This document shows positions 23,492 through 33,127 of a stretch of DNA of 64,000 nt, one piece after another. A program made the translations under genes and the position numbers. This DNA is from Raffaelea ambrosiae. Its lineage: Eukaryota; Ascomycota; Sordariomycetes; Ophiostomatales; Ophiostomataceae. The stretch's first letter is position 1; each line of letters opens with the position of its first letter. The DNA is taken from the NCBI GenBank assembly GCA_002778195.1, contig PCDI01000021.1:56750-120749 (forward strand), read 5' to 3'. Below the pieces are notes generated by a model. That model was not told where the DNA came from. It saw nothing but the letters and a program-made list of their open reading frames with translations, and did not search any database.

Positions 23492-24553
23492 GACGTGACC
23501 AGCATAAGCCGCCCACAATGAATGCGGAATTAACCAACAGCATATTCACGAATCTCGTTTCGCCCTATCTAGGCTGGGATTTATTTCTCTGACTTTTTCC
23601 TTTGTCCAAACTGTACACTTTTGACCCGAGTGATTTCCTTTTGTCAACACTCCCCCCCCAAGTCCCAACACAGCGACACAGACGCCCAGATACAAACCGC
23701 TGTCTTTTTGCTTTTGATTTGCTATTATGTACAAGAGCGCAGGCATACATTATACCCCGTTAATCATTTTGTTTTGTTCCGATCTGTTTCTTCCCTTCTT
23801 TTGGGCTCTACTCGGATGTGAGTGAGTCTGCAGTGGCACAGCTCAAACCTCGGATGGTAGCTGCCACTTTGGAGCCAGGAACAAAAAGGCCCGCCCAGTC
23901 TGTATAAATCATGATGCTGTACGACTAGATACGAGAACCCCCCCAAAAACACACAGAAATACAAAACCACACTCTTATTAAGACTTTCTATTGTAGCGAG
24001 GCTTGGGAGAGGGAGGCGCAAACTGTGAATTCTTCGTTTCGACCTTCCGTTTTGGGTGTTGTTGAAAAGACTGACCAGTCACGCGCAGTAGAGACCTGAT
24101 TTCACCCCCAGAACCCGAGCCGCTAAAGCCCGCCGCCTTTTCTCGGGTCACCTCCCACCCACGCTTGATCGGCAACTGGTTTTTTTATGTAAGGAAAGAA
24201 AATTCTGCTAAAGGTTTTTTTTTTCCTTTCTTTCTTTTGCCTGTCTGTACGACTTCTTGACTGCCAGAGCTCCACTTTTAAAGACAGGCCCTTTAAAAAA
24301 AAAAGAGAGCGAGACGAAGCAAAAGCTAAACTAATTCTCTTTTCCCTCCCTACATCTTTTCGTGATCCTTCCTTGTCCCTCTTTTTTTTCTGACAATTAC
24401 ACCGCGTGTCCCCCCCGCCGGCCCCTTCTTTTCACCCTGTTGCCTAGATTTCCTGCTGTGCGCAGGCTCCTTGCTCCGATCTTGACGAGACCGACGACGA
24501 CCGTTCGACCCTTTCTTCTTCAACGACCTCTCCACATCTCCCCACTGCTCAAA
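23492..24553. other. Intergenic, promoter of spermidine synthase
   Basis: No supported gene. The last 200 bases are CT-rich and include the 5' leader of the spermidine synthase gene. An open frame without an ATG continues upstream of its start (see findings). Confidence 0.55.
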
Positions 24554-26396
24554 ATGACCGAAATCACCCACGAGACCATCAAGGGTATGTCTGCGCCTTG
24601 AAAGAATTTATGCTTCCTGTTGCTTTTGGCTTGTTTTGGCCGGCTCAATGCTTCCGTGGGAGAGTTCTCGTGAGCTCCCACCACACCTCTTCCCCAGATC
24701 TAATGGCAGTCTCCCTGGCTGTTGAGAGGTCTCTATGGCCTTGCAAACCGATGCTCCCATGCCTTTTATTTGTATTGCGCAAGCAATCAATTCTTTCCCC
24801 CACACCATGTTTGTCGTTGGGATCTGTGGCGCTCGTGGCCCTCGAGAGTTGAGAGAATCACGTTGCCTCTTTTGTTTGCCCGGCTTTGCTCTTGCCTTTT
24901 TTTTTCTGCCGCCCCGCCAATTTTCTGGCTTATCGTCCCATGCTTTTTTTTGGCGTTATCGGCTTGCCCCTCTCTCTGGTTGCTGGCGTATACTATCTAT
25001 GTACAAGCACAAGCACAAAGCACGCGAGCTTCCGCCAGTCCTTGCCATTGGTTGGGGATAAGGAAGGCAGGGATCAAGCAGTCGGTCACTAACACCCGCA
25101 GATGGCTGGTTCCGCGAAATCTCGGACATGTGGCCCGGCCAGGCCATGACGCTGCGCGTCAAGAAGGTGCTGCACCACGAGAAGAGCAAGTACCAGGACG
25201 TGCTCATCTTTGAGTCGACCGACTACGGCACCGTGCTCGTGCTGGACAACGTCATCCAGTGCACCGAGCGCGACGAGTTCTCGTACCAGGAGATGATCAC
25301 GCACCTGGCCATGAACTCGCACCCCAACCCCAAGAAGGTCCTGGTGATTGGCGGCGGCGACGGCGGCGTGCTGCGCGAGATTGTCAAGCACGAGTGCGTC
25401 GAGGAGGCCATTCTGTGCGACATTGATGAGGCCGTCATTCGCCTGTCCAAGCAGTACCTGCCGGGTATGGCCGCCGGCTTCGACCACCCCAAGGTGAAGG
25501 TGCACGTCGGCGACGGCTTCAAGTTCCTGGCGGACTACAAGAACAGCTTCGATGTGATCATTACCGACTCGTCCGACCCGGATGGCCCGGCCGAGAGCCT
25601 CTTCCAGAAGTCGTACTTTGAGCTTCTGAACAGCGCCCTGCGCGAGGGCGGCGTCATTTCTACCCAAGGTTGTATGTTCCCTCCTGTTGGTTTGCTATTT
25701 TATCAAAACCCGTTCCAGGAGGAGCTGGGAAGCTGTAAGAGGACGAGAAGAGAAGAGGAAGAGAAGAGGAAGAAAGAGGGNCTGCGCGAGGGCGGCGTCA
25801 TTTCTACCCAAGGTTGTATGTTCCCTCCTGTTGGTTTGCTATTTTATCAAAACCCGTTCCAGGAGGAGCTGGGAAGGGGGGGGGGATGGAGAGAAGAGAA
25901 GAAAGAGGAAAGGAAGAGGAGGGAGAGATGAGGAAGAGAAGAAAAGCTGCAGCCCTCCCTTACACGGTGTTGTCCCCCCATGTTTTTTTTTTGTCGCTTT
26001 GTTTTGCGTTTGCTTTCTATCGTTCTATCGTCATCACCCACGATCCAACGTTCTTTCATGGAGACTTCTTCGTCTCAAACAACGGCATTTGTCTGCTAAC
26101 CATACGAATCAACAGCCGAGAACCAATGGCTTCACATGCCCCTGATTGCCCAGCTCAAGAAGGACTGCAAGGAGGTCTTCCCCGTTGCCGAGTACGCCTA
26201 CACCAGCATCCCCACATACCCGTCCGGCCAGATCGGCTTCATGATCTGCAGCAAGGACCCCAAGTCCAACGTCCGCGTGCCCCTGCGCAAGTGGACTCCC
26301 GAGGAGGAGGTCAAGCTGTGCAAGTACTACAACGCCGAGATCCACAAGGCTTCCTTCATCCTGCCCAACTTTGCTGCCAAGATCCTCGACGGTTAA
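24554..26396 (+). CDS. SPE3: Spermidine synthase
   Basis: Exons are 24554-24584, 25102-25668 and 26116-26396, giving 292 residues, the normal length. It transfers an aminopropyl group from decarboxylated S-adenosylmethionine to putrescine. The N-terminus continues into DGWFREISDMWPGQAM; GGGDGGVLRE is the nucleotide-binding motif, DSSDPDGPAE carries the catalytic Asp, and the C-terminal domain has YTSIPTYPSGQIGF. Intron 1 is long (517 nt) with a CTAAC branch. Intron 2 starts with the unusual donor gttgta and ends gctaacc...caacag. The 3' end of exon 2 and the start of this intron are present twice, separated by an N at 25781, which I read as an assembly scar, so the intron length here is not reliable. 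It is a stand-alone enzyme, not fused to saccharopine reductase as in basidiomycetes. Confidence 0.95.
25638..25876. repeat. 95-bp exact direct duplication flanking an ambiguous base
   Basis: 25638-25732 and 25782-25876 are identical over 95 bases. Between them are about 48 bases of GA-rich DNA and a single N at 25781; the second copy is also followed by GA-rich DNA. This is most simply two contig ends that overlap but were not merged. Confidence 0.9.
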
Positions 26397-26975
26397 GCGG
26401 CCAGACTCGAGTCTGTTTGGGGGAAAAAAAGGGGGGGGATGTTGGGTATAAGCTTTGCTTTCTAGCTTCCTAGCTTGTTAGCATTTTGTGTTTTTTCGCG
26501 TAATTTTTATATTCTCATTTGGCTTCCCTTAGCCAGATTCTGCCGGACACGGATTTCATTCTTGGATTTCACTGTTTTATTATAGCAGACGTCACAACAC
26601 TGCATACACTACGGTATACCTATTGGAACTGTATAGCAGACGTCACAACACTGCATATGGTCGGTATACAACACTGGGGCAATAATGGGGGAAACGGAGG
26701 AGGAACAACTTCAAAAAAAGGGGGGGTGGCTGGTACAACGGGCAACCAGCCCAACCAAAAAGTACCAACGCGCTAGACAAAAGTTGGATTTTGCAAAAAA
26801 GACAAAATATATGACACATGAGATCTATACCAAACGAGCTCCCCTTTTCCTGGTGTTCTGTTGTTCGTGATCCTGGTTATGCTACAGCTTCTGCCTATCA
26901 TTTGCAACTTTTTTTTTATATGATGCTACAGTCTTTTTTGTTGGTTCGACCTTGTAGGTAATTACACCCGCCCAA
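26397..26975. other. Convergent 3' intergenic region
   Basis: Lies between the 3' ends of spermidine synthase and the nitrilase gene. It contains a 26-bp direct repeat (separate entry) and G- and A-rich runs. No gene is seen. Confidence 0.6.
26581..26657. repeat. 26-bp direct repeat with CRE-like core
   Basis: 26581-26606 and 26632-26657 are identical over 26 bases, 51 bases apart. Each contains gacgtcac, close to an ATF/CREB site. Confidence 0.85.
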
Positions 26976-28061
26976 CTATTTCGGCTCCTCGAAGCTCACT
27001 TTGCCAGCGCTCACGTCTGGGTAAACATCGAACCGCCGCTGGTCGCGCAGCGGAATGGCCTTGCGGGTATCTTCGATCTTGTCTGCATTCAGCTCTGCCG
27101 TTACGATCGTCTCGCCCTCCGCGGCCTGCACCAGCACCTTCGCCATCGGGTCCACGACCATGCTGTGGCCCCAGGCGTGGTACGACGCCGACAAGTCCTG
27201 CGCGGGACTGCACAGCGCCACGTACAGCTGGTTGTCCACCGCCCGCGCCTGTCCCAGCAGCTTCCAGTGCAGGCGGCCGGTCGTGATGTTGAAGGCGCCC
27301 GGGTACACCAGCGCAAAGCATCCCTTGCGCGCCGCCACGGTGGCCAGCTCGGGGAACCGTATGTCGTAGCAGATGGCAATGGCAATCTTGCCGTAGTCGG
27401 GCAGGTCCACAATCGTCACCTTGTTGCCCGGAGACAGCACCTCGGACTCCTTGAACCGAATCTTGCCCGGAATGTCAATGTCGAACAGGTGCACCTTGCG
27501 GTGCGTCGTCAGCAGCTCGCCGGCCGGCGAAAACGTCAGCGACGTGTTGTAGTACGTCTTCTTGCCGTCCGCGCCCTCGGCCGCCTCCGGGATCGAGCCG
27601 CCCACCAGGTACACGCTGGCCTCCTTGGCCATGGCCGCCAGCGCGTGGAAGCTCGGACTCGCCTCGGCCGACGGCGGCGATGGCAGCAGCGTCTCTGCGT
27701 ATGACGGGAAAAAGTCGCAGCCGTACGGCGAGTTGAAGCACTCGGGGAGCACCACGATGCCGGCGCCGCCCTTGGCGGCCTCGAGCACCTTGTCGCGCGC
27801 ATGGGCCAGGTTGGCGGCCTTGTCGGCGCCGCTGGCGAGCTGGACACAAGCCAGCTTGACGGGCTTCTTCAGAAGCGGCGTGGAGGCCATGGTTGCTGTG
27901 GACGAGCTGAATGTCCGGCAAGAGGTCGGTTGTGGTGTGGGCGAAAAGGTGCGGAAGCGTGGCTGCTGGCTGCCAGAAGTCGTTACAGCACAGATGGATT
28001 GACCAAGGAAAGAATGATGGGCAGTGTTTACAGTGGCGTTGCGCAGAGCTGCTCCTCGCAT
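26976..28061 (-). CDS. Nitrilase-family omega-amidase (Nit2/Nit3 type)
   Basis: Single exon. From the ATG at 28061 the product is 361 residues; from the ATG at 27890 (MASTPLLKKPVKLACVQ) it is 304, the usual cytosolic length. The catalytic triad is complete: Glu50 in VVLPECF, Lys132 in HRKVHLFD and Cys174 in ICYDIRFPE (short-form numbering). The order of motifs and the C-terminal RRFDVYPD fit omega-amidases, which hydrolyse alpha-ketoglutaramate and alpha-ketosuccinamate and repair deaminated glutathione. The 57-residue extension is rich in Arg, Ser and Thr and lacks acidic residues, so the long form is probably mitochondrial. Yeast NIT3 and mammalian NIT2 are the comparisons. The open frame runs further upstream to 28241, but without an ATG start in that part. 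Confidence 0.92.
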   Translation of the reverse strand: MRGAALRNATVNTAHHSFLGQSICAVTTSGSQQPRFRTFSPTPQPTSCRTFSSSTATMASTPLLKKPVKLACVQLASGADKAANLAHARDKVLEAAKGGAGIVVLPECFNSPYGCDFFPSYAETLLPSPPSAEASPSFHALAAMAKEASVYLVGGSIPEAAEGADGKKTYYNTSLTFSPAGELLTTHRKVHLFDIDIPGKIRFKESEVLSPGNKVTIVDLPDYGKIAIAICYDIRFPELATVAARKGCFALVYPGAFNITTGRLHWKLLGQARAVDNQLYVALCSPAQDLSASYHAWGHSMVVDPMAKVLVQAAEGETIVTAELNADKIEDTRKAIPLRDQRRFDVYPDVSAGKVSFEEPK

Positions 28062-28503
28062 TGTCTTGCTGCTGACTGTCACCACTCCCGAGGCTAGACA
28101 CACACGAGGATATATGTAGTATCGGGCAACCGTTATCAGAAGGCCGACAATTTTCGGGCTCCCTCTCCGAGTCTTGAATGGCGACAGGGCACGATAAGCC
28201 GACGTCGCTGGCGAGAGTGGGGAGGGGGGTAAGGCCAACACATTGTTGAATTTCCAGCGGTTTTCATCGGGGGAAGGTGGGGTTCAGCCGCCAATGAATG
28301 GGCATTGATGCCGTAATTTATTGGTGCCAACGACGACTTCCTTTTCGGGGAGGCAAGTATTAATACACTCTCCATTGCAGTTTCTAGAAATGGACGACGG
28401 CGCACCTTCCTCGACGCCACTTTTTGGTGTGGAAGAGGAGAAGAGGGAAATGGTTTCTGCGCAACCAAATCTTTTGGTTTCTCTCTTTCTTTGACCAACT
28501 TCT
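28062..28503. other. Divergent promoter region
   Basis: About 440 bases shared by the nitrilase gene (-) and the gene at 28504 (+). No open frame of interest. Confidence 0.5.
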
Positions 28504-30273
28504 ATGCAGTCATTGTTCAAGCCGGCGTCTCTCCGCACCGAGGTCTCCATCACCATGAGTTGGAACGGCGCTGTACCACCACGGCAATGGCGCTGTACCA
28601 ACGACGACAGCAGACGGCGCAGCATCGAGCAGTCATCCGAGGCAGATCACAGAACGAGCGCAAATGCGGGCGAAAATGTGGAGGAACTGGACCTCTTTCC
28701 ACCATCGCAGAGGCAGTTCGAGAGACTGAGCGGCAAACAGTCCCTTGCCCATCTCGCCAACACAAGTCAAGACGTCGAGCCTGTCAGTGGCAGACACAGA
28801 ACGCCGCCAAACAGAACGGGCCTGATTTACGGCTCCTCGTCGAGAGATCGGCTGTCCGCGCACAGATTTAGTTCTAGGCCACCATCGACTTCATCGAGCA
28901 AACGACCGAGCGGCGACTCGCTAGAGGAACGCAAGAGAAAGTTTCTCGACATGGACGACTGGACCGGCACCAAGCTGCAAAAGCCGCTCGAGATACAGTT
29001 TGAGAGGTCTGACCAAGACGCCCCCGTGTAGGGATGGGGAACCGCCAGACCACACCAGACTACCACGTCTCGTCTCGAACCACCAACACCTGCACAGCGC
29101 CCACGAGCATCGCCTGAAGCGTACAATTACCAAAGAGGCGGCAGCCCGGTCGACACGAGTCCCGACACCTGGGATGAAGTTCTTGGAGAGGGACGCACCG
29201 GTGTATATCGAGAAGACCGGCCTGTGAGGCAACCAACAAGGTCGAGCAGCATGGCAAGCAGACCAGACCAGCAGTGTGTACCCACGACCCATTCTCGCCA
29301 TCACGGGAGTTTGAGCAGTGACCTTCAATCGTCACAGGGCGCCAAAGGATTTTCGTCTCCATCTGTTCCGAGACTTACCCAACGTCCAACGAGTTCAGTC
29401 GTGCCTTCAGAGATACCCTCCAGCGCCGGGGGGGCGGAGCCGACTGCTGCCCAGCCTCCGCTGGCCGCAAGTCAGCAAATGTGGCAGGACAAAACACTGA
29501 ATATCAAGGCTCTGACCAGCACTGACTTGCACATATCTGGTTATAGCAGCCAGAATCCTCCCGGCACTCTGTCGAGCGTACGCGGAACAATTTTCAGCCA
29601 AGAGACATACGCTGCCAAAGCAGTATCACCAACACCTGCGTGTCTTGCCAATCATCCTGGTCTAGTACGGGATGTGATATTTTCCCAGGCACTGTCAGAA
29701 GAAGAAAACCAACGGTTTGAGTCAGACGGCCTTGCAATCCTGTCTCCGTCCCACCCAACTCCATCTGTTTTAGCTACACCTGCAACCGAACTGAACCAAT
29801 GTGATGACTTTGGCGTCAACAACAAAAGCAATCATGTTGACCAACTCAGTTCTGACGAAGGTCAGGGGTGTGTTGTTAGCACGGTAGATATGTCCAGAAG
29901 CCTGACGATTGCTCCGAGCAAACTGCTCAAGACACCACAGTCAATGACAGTGAACGAGCAAATTGTGGATGATGACGACGACGATGTGGAGCTTGTCAAA
30001 ATGAATGCGCCTAAGAGCGTTGAGGACGTCTCCGAATCAACTCCAGCACCACTTCCCATAGAGCCTACACCGACTCGCGAGAATAATACGAGACAGGAGA
30101 CTGAAAACGAGCCCGAGGAAGAGGAAGAGGAATTTGGTGCGTTTGCAGTCAAGCGATTTGACATCAGACACATTCCAAACTGTGTGGATGACCCAATCGA
30201 AGATGATGAATCCGATGCAGCGGCTGGCGCTGGGAAGAAGGCCCCCAAACGTACGCGGAGGTGGAGGCGTTGA
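28504..30273 (+). CDS. Unrecognised acidic/Ser-rich protein, frame broken by one TAG
   Basis: One reading frame is open from ATG 28504 (or ATG 28555, MSWNG) to TAA-free DNA ending at 30273, about 589 codons, except for a single TAG at 29029-29031. The 413 open codons after the TAG are far too long for chance, so both halves probably belong to one gene. The N-terminal half ends with a conserved-looking block: ERKRKFLDMDDWTGTKLQKPLEI. The C-terminal half is Ser/Thr/Pro-rich, has an acidic patch (EEEEEEFGAF) followed by AVKRFDIRHIPNC, and ends in a basic tail. Possible explanations are a small intron over the TAG, a sequencing error, readthrough or a decayed gene. A 72-nt phase-0 intron (29026-29097) would remove it, but the donor is poor. 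A branch-like CTGAC (29009-29013) also makes the TAG itself a possible acceptor. No function is assigned. Confidence 0.55.
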
Positions 30274-30442
30274 ACTGAATGACCGAGGCCAACCGATGGG
30301 AAATGGTGCAACTTGGTTACAATGTACAACTCAACAAACACATATTTACAAGTGGTGTCAATTTTGCAGATCTCCCTGTTTTTTCCCCAGACTTGTTCCG
30401 TCGCCCCTTCTCCCTGTTTCATTACTATCTTTTTTGCGGCCT

Positions 30443-32546
30443 TCACAACTGAGCACTGGCGGCCCCGTGAATGACTGGGCCATTTTCGCCATACACCACG
30501 AGCGTGTTCAACGCCAACCCGTCCGCAACAGACACGCTACCTTGTGTGTCGCTGCTCACAAAACCTTTCTTGACGAAGAAGCGATCAAGCATGGCCCGAG
30601 GTGCGGCAGCCCCGTCACTGCTGGCATCGAACACCATCAAACAACAGACCAAGATATCTGCAGCACCAAAGAGGATGCTGCGGCCATCAGCTACAAGACT
30701 CTCGCGGCCTTCAGAGCTTGTGGATTTCTTTTCAATGTATGACCGCAGATCCTTCCATCTTTGGAGGAGGGTGGACGAGGAGACAGAAGAAGAAGAGGTA
30801 CCGCCCGAAACTGCGGTCTGAATGAGCCACTCCAGGGCATCCAGACTAACAGGCCCACCCTTCGGGTGTGTCAGAGTGCGGACCAAGTCTGTGCTGAGGA
30901 CATCGGTGGTGCCCTCCCAGATGGTGTTGACGCTGGCGTCACGAAACAGTCTGGCCATGTTCAGCGCCTCGTTCTCGTGGTTCATAAGGTAGCCGATGCC
31001 GCCGAGACACTCCATGCCAGCAGCGTGGATCAGTGGGATGGAATGCTTGCAGTTGTAGGCCTTGTGCAGCGAAGCCAGGACACGCATGAGGGGGGCGACG
31101 ATCTTGGACGGTGGCGCAAAGAGGGGGGGAGAACTGGAACCAAAGGATCCCGAAGAAGAGCTCCTATTGTTTTTCCTCTCCTCCAGACCAATAATGTACG
31201 TTGCGTACAGCGACAGCAGCAGCATCCCATGGTACTCGGACGTCATGTCGGCCAGCGTGCGCATGTGCAGCGGGCTCTGCGCCAGCGGCAGTTGCTGCCG
31301 ACCACCTGGGCCGCCACTCACCCGCCGCACCGTCGAGTACGCGCGCGCGACGCTCAGCGCCCGACTGACCAGCCCGAGACACCCCACAGCGCAGTGCGTC
31401 CGCGTGACTCCTAGTACGCTGAGAATCTCGGGAATGCCGAGGCCCTCGCGGCCGACAAGCCAGGCCCGAGTTTTGTGCAGCTCCAGCTCGACCGTCGCTG
31501 CCGCGCGCGTGCCGAACTTGTCCTTGAGGCGCACGATGCGCACGCCGTTTGGCTCGATTTTGCTTGGATGCGTGGCAGACGTCCGGCGTACAGGAGCCAT
31601 AAACACCGACAGGCCGCTATTGGCCGTCCGGGCTAATAAGAGACACATTCCGGCATCGGGGGCAGATGAGAAGCACTTGAAGCCGGAGACCTCCCAGGGA
31701 CCCAGGGGCAGGCCGTTGGCATCGACGCCACTAGAGGCCTCAGAGTCTGACAGCTTTGTGGCCACGGTCTCGGTCTTCGACACGTCGGAGCCTCCGGAGC
31801 GCTCGGTCATCCACTGGCCGCTGGTCCAGGCACGAGCCGGATCCTGGGATGTGAGGCGGTCATAGGCGTCCTGGAAGATGCGGCGCTGGGTGGGTTCGAG
31901 GTCTGACGAGGCGAGGTGGCGTTGCATGAGGCGGGCGGCGCCGTCAGTCATGCTGGATGCGACGGTCGTGGCGCCGCACGATGGCTCCCACAGATGGAAT
32001 CTTTTTAAGTTTGTATTAGAACAGAGTAATATACAAGACTTTGGACGAAATATGAGATATACCGTATCATCTGCAAAAGACGCGAGTAAGCGCCATAGTT
32101 GGTGTTGTAGTTGTAGGCCACGAGACTGCAATTCATGTTAGCTGGCACAGACACAGTTGATCGCGTCTGAATTCTTACCCCTTCTCAATACTGTAGTTCT
32201 GCAGATTGCGCCATCCCTCACTGGTGACAACCTCACTTGTGGGCTGGCCAAAGACGGTGCGTCCGTCGCCTTTGAGATAGGGCAGGCTTCGTTCCGTGTC
32301 GGTTACCCAGTCAAAGATGCGAGGGGTGACGACGTCGGCACCGATCTGGGCCAGGTCTGGCTCGACCTGCTTCCGTAACTCGGCAGGGACAAACACTGAG
32401 GTTTGTCAATCACAAGAAGTTTTTCTTGAGGAAAACACGACTCAAGTACATTTGAAGACTCGTTGGAGGCTGGCGTCGTCGTAGAACTGGTTTGGTAGTT
32501 CTGGAAACTCCTGGAAGAAGCCCGTGTTGACACTTCCTGCTTGCAT
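30443..32546 (-). CDS. AidB-like acyl-CoA dehydrogenase
   Basis: Four exons on the minus strand: 32450-32546, 32179-32395, 32063-32125 and 30443-32000, giving 644 residues. Introns are 54, 53 and 62 nt; the second has a clean CTAAC branch. The start MQAGSVNTGFFQEFPELPNQFYDD and the block LFVPAELRKQVEPDLAQIGADV fit fungal AidB-like proteins. The FAD/substrate motif GQWMTERSGGSDV and the C-terminal GMECLGGIGYL...VNTIWEGTTDV are typical of the AidB branch of the acyl-CoA dehydrogenases, in which the Glu of the latter motif is near the flavin. A Ser-rich insert (about 20 residues, NNRSSSSGSFGSSS) lies in the helical C-terminal domain. The substrate is unknown in fungi; E. coli AidB is linked to alkylation damage response. 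It could act in fatty acid or branched-chain metabolism. Confidence 0.9.
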
Positions 32547-33127
32547 ATTTGAAGTGGTCTGAAGTTTGCTTCCCGTTGACCTTTGTTCGTATTGCGCGAA
32601 ATATTACCGAGGGCTTCAATGGCTCTGGAGTCCTGGTGTAAGTCTGCCGTGAGAAAGACACGGAAATCCTATACCAACTAAAACAAACAACTCAATTCAA
32701 TCGACAAAACTATATAGCGTCTGAGCTTCCCCTCTTTCTTTCCACATTGCCAAGCAGAAGCCTTTCTAACTGTCCATTGGCGAACCCGGACCGAGGCCGG
32801 ATGGGTGACTTGATACGAGGGGAGGGCCCTCAAGAAGGATGGGAAGCGGGGACTTGCCGTTGTGGGGGAAAAGCCGCTATCGTGCCATGAGTCCCACAAT
32901 TTCCTGGCGTTTCGGCTCAATCATACACTTTGGGGGCCCAAAAAGGCAATTGACCGTTGCCCGACCGCTGTCATTCTTTTAGTGAGGGTCGGTAACAGGG
33001 TCGGTGCCTAGATCACGTGTCTTCGCAAATGGTCGCCCATAAAGCCATTTAAATGCGGATGCGCGTCTGTCGCGTTCCACTTTCACCCCTCGTCCTGCTT
33101 TGCGACAGGTTTCCCATAGAACGCATT
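32547..33127. other. Divergent promoter of AidB-like and SNF2 genes
   Basis: Separates two divergent genes. It carries a CACGTG palindrome at 33014-33019, about 110 bases before the SNF2 start. An in-frame ATG at 33053 would add 25 residues to the SNF2 protein. Confidence 0.5.

Noticed and set aside
25128..25931. Longer spermidine synthase reading through the duplicated segment
   Set aside because: It reads intron and repeat DNA through the N. The conserved C-terminal domain is in exon 3 and joins at 25668/26116.
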